Below, piece after piece: positions 12,740-24,699 of a stretch of DNA of 64,000 bases (position 1 is the stretch's first letter; the number at the start of each line of letters is the position of its first letter). A model generated the notes under the pieces. That model was given only the letters and a program-made list of their open reading frames with translations, was not told where the DNA came from and searched no databases. Source of the DNA: Ulota crispa (Eukaryota > Streptophyta > Bryopsida > Orthotrichales > Orthotrichaceae). The translations under genes were made by a program, and so were the position numbers. The DNA is taken from the NCBI GenBank assembly GCA_963920765.1, contig OY987247.1:1798001-1862000 (forward strand), written 5' to 3'.

Positions 12740-13601
12740 TTAACCCCTAAAGGAGTTGATCCATTTTGAAATGGTCAAAATTCATGTTTAAGCTCAATTT
12801 TGTCTTTTAAAGTGTGTTCAAACAACAATTTTGTATTTCTATTGCTTGGAACTATGAATGATATATCACTAGAGGAAATTTCAATTTGTTTCATGAAAAT
12901 TTGTAATCCTTATAAAAAAATGAACATAAATGAACATAAATAAGTTAAAATAGCAAAAAAACCAAATTACTTGAATTTATTTTCAAGAGGTACAAGCAGC
13001 ATTAAAGATTAGTGTGACAAAATTCCAATTGGTTATTTTATTTTTTACACCCAAATCAGCCACAACAAAGAATTCAAAATCAAATTTGACTCTCACACCA
13101 AATTTATCCTTATCTTTAATTAAGTTATAAAAATTTGATATTTTTTCTAGAAGACACATTCAATTTCTATTTACATTATTTTTTTCAAATTTTTTAAGGA
13201 AATTTTGAATTACTGTGATTTTTTAAAGCTAAATGTGGAAATAAAATCATATCAACTATAATATATATTTTAAAAAATCTGTAATTTCTACCATAAATGA
13301 ATGGTAGAATAAGAAACATAGTTTTGTAGTTTAAATTTTAAAACGCATTTAAAAAGTAGAAAATTTGAATGAAAAACACACCATATTGTGTTATTTGGAT
13401 TCTAACACTTAGAGCTTTCAATGACAGTAACTTTTTCATTTTTTGACATTTTCCAAAAAAAATAAAAGGAACAAAAAGAAAACTTGTCAAGCTTTAGTTT
13501 CTTAGTTTGAACCACTCACCAAAAATTGATATTTTGAAAGTTACAATTAGGGTTGACCAAGGCGCATTCACTTTTTGGATGCACAAACCTTTAAGGGTTA
13601 A
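12740..13601. mobile_element. TTAA-type element D (about 862 bp)
   Basis: The left end is TTAACCCCTAAAGGAGTTGA. The right end, reverse-complemented, is TTAACCCTTAAAGGTTTGTG, and TCCA occurs at a comparable position in both. A further solitary end (TTAACCCCGAAAGG) lies just upstream at 12696. The element abuts the next one at a shared TTAA (13598-13601). No coding capacity is recognised. Confidence 0.5.
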
Positions 13602-14643
13602 AATTGCCATTTGTAGAGGAATGAGTTGAAAAGTAGGATTTTTTTGTTTTTGGAAATCCAACCATAGGGTGTTGCCCTAAACTATGGGAGGTACTTATGG
13701 GCAAAAATCAGCTCATTTCATAAGGCAAAGAGTGAGATACTTTTATTTGAAGTAAAGAACAAAAGTTTATTTTCTTCCTACCCAAAAATTTCAGAAGCCT
13801 TTGACTGCTCTTATTTCAAAAATATTGCTCTACTCAAAGTTGAGGTTTATTTTATCCATGTAAAAGACCAAGTTAGGTATGTGTGGGAGAATTTCCAAAT
13901 GAATTGAAAGTGTACACTACCTTACCAAAAAGATTGTCACCTCTCATAATATTTCACTTTTTTCAAAATCATTTTTGGCAATAAAAATATTCAGTACATT
14001 ACTTTTTTTATTTTAACAAGTTGCTTATTGGGAAGCAATAATGTTTTTGGCAGGCCACTATACAACATACTTCAAAAACCTTTCAATTCTGAAAGGTCAT
14101 GAAATTTGCAAGTGCACTAAGCAAAATTGGAGGCTCTATGTAAAATTCAAAAATCTAAATTACTCTCATTCAAATGGTGAAAACCAAGGAATCTTAGCTT
14201 ACTACAACTTGAGAAGAAAAAAAACAAAAAAGCAACACATAAACCACTCAAAAAATTAAAGTACCAAATTTTACAATGGGCAAAAGGATTGGAGGCTTGG
14301 GAGTCCACCAAGACGGGCTCCCTCCACTCCACTCCCCTTTGCCCAAGTGTCAACAACTTGTGCTTGTAAGAGTTGACCCTTTTTGGAATCAACACCCACT
14401 TACAAAGGAGAAGCCCTACCTATGGTGCCCCTTCTCCCATAGTTTCAGAAAATTCTTGATAACTTCTTTGTCAAATGCTGGAATGAAAAAAAAAAAAAAA
14501 AAAAAAAAAGTCCATGTGGGTTTTTCAGTTCCTTACCCTCACAAAAAGTTTCAAAATATCACTCATATTAGTTTAGCTATAGGTACTAACATGTTCAAAA
14601 TCCATCTGTCCCCTTGGGGGACACTTAGGCCTTTAGGGATTAA
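13598..14643 (-). mobile_element. TTAA-flanked element, family B copy 2 (inverted)
   Basis: This segment is an inverted relative of 7958-8893. Matching landmarks include GGAAATCCAACC, the block TATGGGAGGTACT, AAAGTTGAGGTTTATTTTA and the right end CCTTTAGGGATTAA. The end next to element D has lost about 50 bp compared with copy 1. A run of 24 A residues (14486-14509) lies inside. Its 145-codon frame at 14276-14713 runs across the A tract and out of the element, and is not credible as a gene. Confidence 0.55.
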
Positions 14644-15885
14644 ACTCGAAGCACAAAACATGGCTATTTATTGTTGTACTCCATTGTCACTCATTTGCAA
14701 CCCCGTGCATTAGATTTATATTTTATTTTACATTTGTGCTTTTCATCTTTCTTTTTATGAAACCAAAAACATGATCATCATAGATACATAAAATTTGGAG
14801 CATCATCAAAAGCAATTTTAGGAAATTTGTAGCTCATCTTGTAATATGTACTTAGCCACCTACTATTGAAAGGGCAAAATATTTGAAACTTTCAAAAAAA
14901 TCGTTATGGAAATTTTGAAGCATTTGAGCTTAGTACAAAAGGTTGAAGGACTTGGAAGTTGTTTGAATCAAGGTTTATTTTTCTTTTCACCCAATTCCAT
15001 TTGCATCCAATAATGTATCTTGTAAGGGCAACTATGTTCACAAAATTATTCAAAGAGACCATGTAACAACTAAAGTCATCTATCGATTCTCTAGTTTTGA
15101 ATTCTACGTTGATTTTTTTTGCACTAACAGCTATCATTTTGAACAAGATTTGAAGAATTTTAAAGGTTTTATTTTTATTTTTACATTTAACACTTTTTGC
15201 CTTAGTGGCCTACAATTGTGACTCAGTTCCTTCAACAAATTGTGCCAAAATAACATCCTCAAGTAATTCATTGAATTCTTACACGTATATTTTAGAAACC
15301 TGTTCTAATTTCCAATTTGTGACTGATTTGTGCATCGATTGACATAATTGATATGAATAAAAAGATTGAACCTAAAGTACTGTTCTTTGCAATTCGTATT
15401 TGAAGCATGTCTGAGCATGAATCTTTCAAAAAGAAAATGGAAAACGCTTACTATATGCTTCTAAATTTCACAATCAAAATTAGCACAACTACTTTCCACA
15501 CTTTTCTTCTTCACTATCTAAACGTGATAAAAAAAAACAAAATAAAAGGAAAAAAAAGGTTGTTTTTTTATTTATTTTTTAATTTTTTGCTTCTTACAGT
15601 ATGGTTGAGATGTCCCAAGTTACAATAAAATTTCAATAATCATACACCAAATAAGGACATACTTCCAGTTTTCCATGAGTCAACAAATGTTAGAAAAATG
15701 TATGAGAAGACAAAGAAATCTACCAACTGTTCACATGACAGTGTAACTCAGCCAATACAAGAAAGGCAGGAAAAAAATACATTCAACATGATACAAAGAT
15801 GAATACCACATTCACAATACCCCCTTGTCATATTGGGTAGCAATTTGACTAAGTTTAGAAACCTACTTTTATTTGCACTAGAAAG
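14644..15885. other. AT-rich intergenic DNA, nothing recognised
   Basis: There are no credible frames, no inverted repeats and no matches to the families described elsewhere in the window that I could detect. Confidence 0.4.
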
Positions 15886-15930
15886 TCATAATTAGGGTGG
15901 TCATAATTAGGGTGGTCATAATTAGGGTGG
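15886..15930. repeat. Tandem repeat, three 15-bp units
   Basis: Three exact copies of TCATAATTAGGGTGG occupy 15886-15930. The last GGGTGG is also the left tip of the inverted-repeat element that follows, so the repeat probably arose by slippage at the element edge. Confidence 0.9.
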
Positions 15931-16331
15931 AAGCACCCATACCCGATAACTTAAGAGATTTTGCAACAATCTATAAATAGCTTGAGGCCAAAAATATATT
16001 TTTCCCATACAGGAAAAGAAGGTAAGAAATATTGAGATTGTAAAATTTTCATACTTTTATGTGCAAAACTAAAATTACGGTGAATTTTGGGAGTCAAAAA
16101 GTGTTCTGGGCCCATGACCAATGTCTAGATGTATGCAATTCCACCAATAGCCAAATTATTTTCAACTCATTACTTCCTACCTCACTTTGGGATATGTAGC
16201 AAGATTTAAGTCGCTCCAATCTTAAAAAAGACAAAAAAATGCATTCCAAAGCACCTATCCTTGCTCATGATGGAAATAGCACACCTTATTAGTTAGGTAT
16301 GGAGAATTGGTAGCAATGGGTGCTTCCACCT
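15925..16331 (+). mobile_element. TA-flanked MITE, family S copy 1 (about 407 bp)
   Basis: The left end is GGGTGGAAGCACCCATACC. The reverse complement of the right end is AGGTGGAAGCACCCATTGC. TA dinucleotides flank both ends. Related termini occur at 40480-40933 and 55195-55583. The interior carries no coding region. The TA target suggests a mariner-type transposase in trans; this is inference. Confidence 0.6.
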
Positions 16332-17215
16332 TACATTGTAACATGATGTGCTTGAACCAAAAGATTGAATTTAGTTCCTCCTTGAATGCATGATATGTCA
16401 TTTAAAAAGGTTTTATTTAAAAGATTGTTCAACGGTATGTTATGCATTTAATCTTAGGTGAAATCATCATGCATGAGATTTGTTGGATAATTGACAAGGT
16501 AAGTTGACATCACAAGACTTGAGATTCTGTGACAACAAGAAAATCCTAATTCACCCTTAACATTCCTCAGTAAAATATTATGCATCTATCATAAGCTAAA
16601 AGTTTAACAATAGATAGGTAGAAAAAATGTATTAACATCACGTAGTCAACAAGCATGTTACTCAAGTATCTATTATGAAATAATATCTCTTATCAATTAT
16701 ACATGCCCTCTTCCCCAAAAGAAAATTTCATATTAGCGAATGAAGTACTTCATTTGATGAACCCAAAGTCACTCAACTAGCGTTACTCAAGAGTGTTATG
16801 TTGCTTCTTTTCTTCCTACCCACATAGAAATGATCTACAAGATTTTACAAAAACATTGAACAATAAACAAATTCTAGTTCGTGAACGTTATCCTACTTTT
16901 GTGCTTGCACATAGAAATCTCCTCCTGAAAAATGATAAATGCGCAAGGTCAACTAGATCAAATGGTACAACATATCCGTTAAAACATACCTATCAAAGCA
17001 TGAAAATACGGTTCCTATAAAAATAAAAATAAAAATATATTGGGTCTTGTTGGCAATCAAATTGAGATTATCAATTCTTATAGCATGCATTATTTGGACG
17101 TGGTCAATCACAACTAAGTTAAAAGCACAAAACTCAAATTTTGATTTCTACCCCCAAAATGAACCCTAACCTCTCATGTTTAGAAAAGTGACCATGCTAG
17201 CCAATAATCTCTTAG

Positions 17216-17530
17216 GGGTCAGGTCTCCAACGGGTGTTTTGTGCAATTGGTTTCCTTAATCCTAAGTTTAGCCTTCAACGGTGGTCTGCGTACAAGCATG
17301 CAAGGGATAATTGGGGCGAAAGAGGTGGATTGGATTGCCAGGTGGCGTCAAATTGGCGGGAGATGCATGGTCCTAAACCAAGTCTTTATTGTGATGGTCT
17401 CTGGGGTAGAGAAACCCAATTCAAAAGTATTATAAAAGAAATTGAAACTAAATTAGCTTCCGATCCAACTTGGGAAGTTGGACCCTTGATAAGAGAATCT
17501 CTGAATTATTACATTACGGGTATAAACTAG
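17216..17530 (+). CDS. Unidentified open reading frame, about 104 codons
   Basis: The frame is open from just after a stop at 17213 to a TAG at 17528-17530. No ATG lies near its start; possible first codons are non-ATG or a splice junction. Composition is less AT-rich than the surroundings, and the translation has a balanced amino-acid content including WREMHGPKPSLYCDG and, near the end, TWEVGPLIRESLNYY. That looks more protein-like than neighbouring random frames. I do not recognise the family. It may be an exon, a gene remnant or part of a mobile element. Confidence 0.3.
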   Translation, partial: GSGLQRVFCAIGFLNPKFSLQRWSAYKHARDNWGERGGLDCQVASNWREMHGPKPSLYCDGLWGRETQFKSIIKEIETKLASDPTWEVGPLIRESLNYYITGIN

Positions 17531-17750
17531 GCATTCATTCATTAGAGTACCCCAAGTTAATTAGATGATTGATATCCAACGGTTTTAGGGTCAGAGCCAG
17601 CCGTCCCCACTCCCTACGGCTCCATTTGGGGCAAGTTCACACCGAGTTAAAAACCAGGATTTGCCATGGAGCATGGGATTTTATTTAGTTTAAAAATATT
17701 TTACACCGGGTTTGCTTTTGATGAACCCCTCAACAACTTGAAGTGCCTTT

Positions 17751-18431
17751 TTAACCCTTAAATGTCGAAGTAGCCATTTTGTGGCTTTTGGATGACTAAA
17801 AAGTGCTTTGACAGTGGAATAACATTGTTTTTCATCCAAGATTTCATTGGATATGAAGAATGCAATGTAGAGCATGTAGATAGATAGTTTGCATGCACAA
17901 TGTTTACAAAAGGGTCCCACTTGCCAATTGAGTAGTAAAAATGCACCACCATATAGTGTATTTTGAATTTTGAGGATTTTTTTACCAAAACTCAATATGG
18001 GTTATTAAAATCATGTGTTTTTAGTTTGAGCATAACTAGCATTAGAAAGTTTACCAAATCTAATTTCTCCTTGTACTTTAAGATTTTGAACAAATTTAAG
18101 TTTTGAAATTGTTATTACTGTCACAAGTTGAGTACCTATTACCATGGAGTAGTTACTTTTTCTAATTTTACCGACATGGGAAGAAAAATTCCAACATGAT
18201 GATCTTCATCATGATTCAAATCCATGATTAAAACATTGGCATATTTGAATACATTTTATAATTAATATGAATTTCTTTAGCATTTTCTTTACACATGTAA
18301 TATGCACATACCTTCTTTTACTAAAATTATAATATTGAATTTTGATGTTGATTATTGCCAAAATAACTTCTAGAAGATGATTGCAATTCCATAGAAAATC
18401 CTTGGTTGTAGGCCCATCTTTTAAGGGTTAA
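17751..18431. mobile_element. TTAA-flanked element E (681 bp)
   Basis: The left end is TTAACCCTTAAATGTCGAAG. The reverse complement of the right end is TTAACCCTTAAAAGATGGGC. TTAA is intact on both sides. The left end resembles that of the element at 31399 (CAACCCCTAAATGCCGAAG). Overlapping minus-strand frames of 76 and 101 codons show no known domain. Confidence 0.55.
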
Positions 18432-18519
18432 CCCTGTGTTTTGGCTTGTCTCCATTGTATCTTTCTATTCTGATCCCATTGTATTTGAATATTTTATTAC
18501 ATTTGAACTAATACATTTG

Positions 18520-18775
18520 TATTGCAATGTATAGTGCAAGACACCATATACCAACAACTTATTGGTCAAAGATGTCAAAGATTTGTTAATTTTGAACACA
18601 TCTAACTTATTTTTTTGCAAACTTTCACAACTGTTATTCTAAACCTTCCTCCTTATAGTTCCAAAGAGTTTCAAGTTATTGAAAAGTGCTATGAACATCT
18701 TATATGGCTTTTAGATGGCTTTTAGATCATTGTTGATTATGCTGTCTTCCACTGTACAATGTTGTTAAATGACTA
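18520..18775. repeat. Dispersed repeat CC, copy 1
   Basis: This segment aligns by eye with 57245-57500. Shared blocks include CAAAGATGTCAAAGA-like text, TTTTTTTGCAAACT, TTATAGTTCCAAAGAGTTTC and ATGATGTCTTGCA-like text. Neither copy has recognisable ends or coding potential, so this is an ancient dispersed repeat of unknown class. Confidence 0.4.
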
Positions 18776-19263
18776 GATTAGGCTAGTTGACTTAGTAGTT
18801 ATTATTGAATAAAAAAGAACAACAAATGTACCAACTACCATTTAGGATTTAGGTCTTGGACTAGACAACTGATATAAATCCCAACTGTAACTATAAATAG
18901 TTGATTTCCATAGAGTAGGCTCTTTTTTCCTTCAAGACTTAATATAGATTACATTTGGTTGTAGTAATTATGTGTAAACTACCAAGTGATTGTTTGTTAT
19001 CAATATTGTTTGAGAGCTTCTATTTATATCGTAGATCCAATGTGTTAAGTGTAGCATGGAAAATATTGGTAGTACTTCTTATTTTCCTAAGTAGTTGAGT
19101 CCTTACCCTAAGTTGAGTGAGAGTTTGAGATTACATTAATGCATTACATAGTATAGTAGAGAACACCAAGAAATATTGATGTAGATAGTGGAATTGTATA
19201 GTAGTATTTTTGTTGATTAAACCACCAATAAACAAATGTATTTTTATGTAGAGTCTTATTGTA

Positions 19264-19668
19264 GGAAATTGATATATGCACACCGGGAGGTTGATATTTG
19301 CACATCCCGGGGTAAGTTTTAGATTTCTACCATCATAAAGCTGAATTTGAAAATTTTGAACTCAGATTTGGACTTAGAGACCATGATTTAGTCTAAAACC
19401 ATAAAAAGAGTTGAAATTTAACAACACCCAGTGAAAGAGTTTAGCTAGGGGAAAAGTGTTAATTATACTTTTGTTTGTAAAAAAACACAAGCTTTTTCAT
19501 TGGATGTTGTTTTTTTGCAACTTTTTTTATGGTTCAACACAAAATTTTGGTCTCTAACTCCAAATCTGAATTCAAATTTCTCAAAATCAGCTTTATGATG
19601 GTAGAAATCTAAAATTTACCCCAGGAGGGTGTGCAAGTATCAACCCCCGGTGTGCATATATCATTTCC
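19264..19668. mobile_element. Mutator-type hairpin element, copy 1 (405 bp)
   Basis: The element runs from GGAAATTGATATATGCACAC to its complement GTGTGCATATATCATTTCC. It is nearly one long palindrome, with arms of roughly 180 bp around a short loop. The 9-bp direct repeat CTTATTGTA flanks it exactly (19255-19263 and 19669-19677). A 9-bp duplication plus long inverted repeats is the mark of Mutator-like elements. It is non-coding. Its arms are homologous to those of the 20599 element. Confidence 0.85.
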
Positions 19669-20598
19669 CTTATTGTATTATACAATGCAAACTTAGTGAA
19701 GGTTGAGGTGAAGGTGCATATGTTCTATACTCTTAAAATGCTATTCCTTTACCATTAATACATGTATCAATGTTTATAAATTAAATTTAAGAAAGTTCAT
19801 TCTAAGTTTTGGATTTCACTAGGTCCCTTCAACTGTTTATGGATTTATTTGTAATTCTTAGTGCAAAACCTCCCAAATTCTAAAGACATGATAGCTTTTG
19901 AACAAATAATGTCTACAAATCAAATATTCATGAAGGAGTAAGGCTCCACTAGTCAATAAGAGATGAAGGAATAATACATTCATGGGTGAAAGGCAAAAAA
20001 AATTTATAACCAACAAACCTTAAATGGAGACAAAATTCTATTTTTTGTGGCTCTAGAGGAGAATGAGCTTGAAGGAAAATTTCAGTGTCTCCTACTTTTT
20101 CCTTCAAATCTTGGCGCGTTACCACCTTACGGAGAGTCTAAACTATTTTGCTTCTTCAATTTTGTTCATTGAGATGTAGTGATTGTTTTTATTAGCAAGA
20201 TATAATGAGGTTTGACTTTAATTTTAGAATGATGTGACAATGACTTTTTATCGTTGGTATATACATGCCAAAGTTGACGGCAACTACCTACCTACACTTT
20301 TCCATCAACAAAATGGTTACAAATCAAATTCAACTTTCTCTTATTCATACCAATAAAAAGTGATAAGGGTTGAAACTTAGTGACATAGTGCCATAGAAAA
20401 CATTAACAAATTGCAAACTAGAAAATAGTGGTGGCCTAGAATTTATAAAAAAATCTAATAAAACAGTAACAAAGTGAGAAATTATAGTCTACACATATGA
20501 ATTAGTTTTTTCAATTTAAGAGTAGTGATATAATTTATTAGTAAAATGCAAATATATCTATATATGTGTAGTTTGTTTTTGTTGTTGCATATTTATAT

Positions 20599-21032
20599 GG
20601 GAATTGATATGTGTACCACACCCTTTCAATTTTTGTACCACACCCTTTCAATTTTTGTACCACACCCCAAAGTAAATTTAAGATTTCTACTATCAAAAAG
20701 TTGAATTTGAGAATTTGGAATTCACATTTGGACTTAAAAACTATGGTTTAGTCTAGAACCACAAAAAAAGTTGCAATTCAACAACACCCAATGAGAAAGT
20801 TTAGTTAGAGAGAAAAGTGTTACTTTTACTTTTATTTGAAAAAAAAAAAAGGCTTTTTCATTGGGTGTTGTTTAATTGCAACTTCTTTTGTGGTTCTAGA
20901 CTAAATCATGGTCTTTGAGTCCAAATTTGAATTCCAAATTCTCAAATTCAGCTTTTTGATGGTAGAAATCTTAAATTTACTAAAGAGGTGTGGTACAGTA
21001 ATTGAAAGGGTGTGGTACACATATCAATTCCC
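20599..21032. mobile_element. Mutator-type hairpin element, copy 2 (434 bp)
   Basis: The termini are GGGAATTGATATGTGTACCA and its complement. Perfect 9-bp direct repeats TATTTATAT lie at 20590-20598 and 21033-21041. The left arm contains a short internal duplication (CACACCCTTTCAATTTTTGTAC in about two and a half copies) that the right arm lacks. Arms of about 190 bp pair almost throughout. No coding region is present. Confidence 0.88.
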
Positions 21033-21841
21033 TATTTATATTAGATGATACATAATGTTTGTACACATCAAGAATGGTCAAGTAGATAGTGTTCTCTTGT
21101 CTGGATTGAAATCCAACTAATATCAAAAGGCTTCCATGTCAGAAGACAAAAACACATCACTGTAAATAAGCATGCAATGGTTATACAAAACGTTGTGGTG
21201 CATACATCAAGTATAACATAGAATGGAGGCTTGGTCAAGCAAAAAATATTGAAAGGGAAGTCAGTGTAGAATTTAACTCTCAAACTTGAATTTCCTTATT
21301 TGTAACTTAAACTTGTATTTTGCTTGCTAATCACCAAATAAAGAAAAAGGGAATTTCAAAATTTTACTCTTGTAGAGTCATCCAAGAATCACCTATGATA
21401 GTCCATTATTATTTTGCATAAGCATGTCTTTTGAAAACATGAACTCTTCCTCAATTACCACATCCTAGAGGATGTTGGAAAATACATATAGAATATCTTT
21501 CTCTAAATGTTGTTGTCTATTATCATCTTTTTATTGTCATGGTTAATTTTTTTGTTCCTCGTACAAATAATCTTAACTGGTTGCCTTTTGTCTTATGTTT
21601 TGAAGAATTTTCTAAAAAAATGTATAAAGAGATTGACTTCTTTTGAAGTTATTTTGCAATTAAAAAAAGATATATTATTATACAAATCCTTACAAATAAC
21701 TTACAAATAAGGTGAAGCACAATGGTTTACAAGTGAAGGTCTTTTTCATAGGATCACTCATATTTGTATGAAAGCTTCCATGTGGTAAAAAGTTAAACAG
21801 TTTTTTTCACATTCTTTTCAAATTCACAAGATTTGCAATAA

Positions 21842-21877
21842 ATACTGAATATATATATGTATGTATGTGTGTATATA

Positions 21878-21913
<36 letters not shown>

Positions 21914-21960
21914 TGTATATATACATATACATACATATACATACATATACATATACATTT
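21842..21960. repeat. TATG/TA microsatellite, partly palindromic
   Basis: Runs of TATG and TA on the left are followed by ATAC and CATATA runs on the right, so the tract can fold back on itself. Long overlapping open frames read from it on both strands are simple Tyr/Val/Cys or Ile/His repeats and are not genes. Confidence 0.9.
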
Positions 21961-22180
21961 ATGTAAATTTTTTGAACATGTGCAAATCACTTTGTTACCA
22001 ATGATCAGTTTGACGTTTAGATTCTCAATCATTATCAATCTTTTGCTCATGGATGTTCAACAAACATGTATTACATGCTTGAGGAAAAAGAATCTTGTAG
22101 AAATTGTTATTTTTCAAACCACAAGAATTAAAAAAGAGAATCTAATTTTTGACTCAAAATTTATCAACAAACATGGGTAG

Positions 22181-23229
22181 GTATGATGGCGGATCCAAAC
22201 ATATGGATTCAATTTTTCAATGGATGAAATATTGCCAATTTGCATCAATTAAATAAACATGATTACAATTGAGACAAAATTAAAATTGCATTGTCGAACA
22301 AACATCATTTTCTATTGTAATATTGGACAAAATTGCAAAATACATATGAATATAACATATGGACAAACTAACAATTTCTATGCAAAATAGATACGAACAT
22401 TCAAAAGCTGTTGCTTAGCTGTAACATTCATTTTTAGCTTTCTAGAATTTTAGAAAAATATACAAATAAAAAATAAATCAAATGGATATGAAACATGAAA
22501 TGTGGATCACATTCTAAAGCTTTCAGTTAAAAGTCATTATTTAATTAACTTCTAAAGTGCCTTCACCCATCTATACGTTTTGAAAATATAGATTACCGCT
22601 TGTTATTAAATATATAAAAATTTAACTTATTGAGTCATATACTCCTACAGTAGTCATCGTGATTAAACTAAAGGAAAGACTAGACAAAAGAAACTTTGAG
22701 ATCTACGGCAAAAGAAGCAAAACCTGGCAAGAAAGTTAAATTCAAAACTATTGTAAAAACGACATTTATCCTATGTTCTCAATGTATTGTTAGATGGTGA
22801 AAAGGCAATAAAAATAAATCCATTGAACTTTGAAAGTACAGCTAAAAAACCAATCACCTTTAAAAAAACCACCTATACTATAAACAGTTATAGGCAAGTG
22901 AAAATTTGAGAAATGAAGGACATTAGCAAGTGAAGTTTTAAAACATTACATGTAACCATCTAACAAGCAATTTCAACTAAAAGGGAGACCCCGTTATTCA
23001 CTTCATTCCTCCTCAAACATCATATTTGTTATAATGAGAGATTGGGGACCTCTCAAAATAACTATGTTGATCTCAGCCTAAATCAGTAATTTCCATTAAA
23101 ATGAGAATTTTCAACTCAAATTGAGTTGAATTGACATAACACCTTTCGTTGAATTTCCTTTAAATTACCTCATTCAATGGAAAACTCTCACTTTAATGAA
23201 TATGATGTTCTCAATGTCCGTGGAGATTT
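22181..23229. other. AT-rich intergenic DNA, nothing recognised
   Basis: No credible open frame, no clear repeat boundaries and no RNA gene is visible. Confidence 0.4.
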
Positions 23230-23449
23230 TGAGCATCCTTAGCAAAAATCCTACCTTTTTCATTTTAAACTAAATTTTTAGTGCATGCACTAGATATTGC
23301 CTATATAGTTACATTACAATTAGAAACTTTTTAAAAAACATAGCAGGTTTTTATCTGTTTGGTTCAAAACTTCAACCATTTTCTTTTTACATTTCATGCA
23401 AGTAACTTTTTATTGTTTCTTGGATCTCCTGGCTCATTGTTTGGGGAAT
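23230..23449. repeat. Dispersed repeat EE, copy 2
   Basis: This segment matches about 4795-5015 and 43150-43355, sharing GAGCATCCTT/GAGCTTCTT-like starts, a TGCACTAGATATTGCCTATA-type block, and an AACC..TTTTTTTGACATTTCA-type block ending near GCTCATTG. It lies directly against MITE U copy 2. Confidence 0.4.
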
Positions 23450-23692
23450 GCTAAACCGTGAGCAAGATATGTGAGCTATGAGCCGTGGCCTAGATTTTTG
23501 TTTGTCAAAATACTAAATTTCACTAACAATTTTGTACGTAGGGTCCTCTAATTGTATATTTCAAACTTCCGTCTCTTGAAAAGCTCGGTGTTTATTTAGT
23601 TTCTCCATTGATTTTGAGCTTAAAATTGATTCCCATCCACAAAATCTTGGCTCACAACTCATAGGCTCACTATTTTACGCTCACAAAATAGC
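23450..23692 (+). mobile_element. MITE family U, copy 2 (about 243 bp)
   Basis: It begins GCTAAACCGTGAGCAAG and ends TACGCTCACAAAATAGC, with an interior homologous to 8923-9170 (for example TTCCGTCTCTTGAAAA and AAAATTGATTCCCA). Non-coding. Confidence 0.5.
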
Positions 23693-24035
23693 TTCATCCC
23701 TCATAGTTCCTCATCTTTATTCAATATAGTCATCCTAGTTCATTCAATGAAACATGACCGCGTACATCAAGTAGTAAGTTAGTGTGTTTATGAGGCAAAC
23801 AGTCACTGTTGCTTGGTTTTGGTGGCAGCATTGTTGACTTGTGCATTGAAATCCAGCAACTCCTCTAGAGCCCATGTTTGATGTGTTCGTCAAGACCCTT
23901 CCATGGTTTTATTGGGCCTGGGACTGAAAACTCAGTATTGATGAGCAGTTACATTCAGTCTCAGAAAAACAGAATGCATCAAATGACAAGCAGTGCACTC
24001 ACCCTACATGCACTCCTACCGTGGTAATGGCATAA

Positions 24036-24200
24036 GCTTACCCAATCTTTGAAACGACACTGAGGGGGGTGGAGTTAGGAGAAATACTGAGTTTACCCAA
24101 TCTTTGAAACGACACTGAGGGGGGTGGAGTTAGGAGAAATACTGAGCTTACCCAATCTTTGAAACGACACTAAGGGTGTGGAGTTAGGAGAAATATTGAA
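24036..24200. repeat. Tandem repeat, three 55-bp units
   Basis: Three units of exactly 55 bp begin TTACCCAATCTTTGAAACGA and run through GGTGGAGTTAGGAGAAATA. The first two are almost identical and the third is slightly diverged. The array expands part of the dispersed repeat whose other copies follow at 24700-25560. Confidence 0.9.
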
Positions 24201-24370
24201 AGCGTCCTTGCACTTTTGCTTAACATAGAAAGATGTCCCTATGCTTTGGAACTATCCAAGATTCATGCAAGATGCTTATGCAAAAAAAAAGTACTTTGCC
24301 TTGCATCCTCCATTGCTTTTAGCATTCATCAATACTCTATCCTTTACATGTATTACAAACATCCATGTTG

Positions 24371-24672
24371 TGAAAATTTGATGGATACCTCTTAAATTTG
24401 CAATATTTGTACATATGTCCCTAGTTTTTTAGAAATTGCACAATTGTCTTTAACACACTTTCATAACTACAATTATCAAAGGTGCATGTTATCTACCAAA
24501 AAGTTGAAAGGTTGATTATAGCACAAGTCTTGCCCATATGTACTTTTGATAATAATATAAAACTTTATTTTAGCAATTATGAAAGTATGTCAAGGGTAAT
24601 TGTGCAATTAAAAAAATCAAGGACATTTGTACAAATATAACAAACTTTAGGGGTATCCATCAAATTTCCCCT
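24371..24672. mobile_element. Hairpin element, about 300 bp
   Basis: The left arm GAAAATTTGATGGATACCTC is mirrored at the right by GGGGTATCCATCAAATTTCC. Pairing extends through GCACAATTGTCTTTAA on the left and its partner GGTAATTGTGCAATTA on the right. Arms are about 95 bp. A clean target-site duplication was not found. A fragment of the same family occurs near 250-305. Confidence 0.55.
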
Positions 24673-24699
24673 AAAATAAAATCTAAAACATATATGTTT

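Noticed and set aside
14276-14713. 145-codon plus-strand open frame
   Set aside because: It starts inside a TTAA element, runs through a 24-A homopolymer (poly-Lys) and out across the element end. It is chance.
21793-22180. Open frames on both strands over the TATG/TA microsatellite
   Set aside because: The translations are simple periodic repeats caused by the microsatellite.
24036-24200. CRISPR-like array
   Set aside because: Units are contiguous 55-bp tandem repeats without spacers, in eukaryotic DNA.
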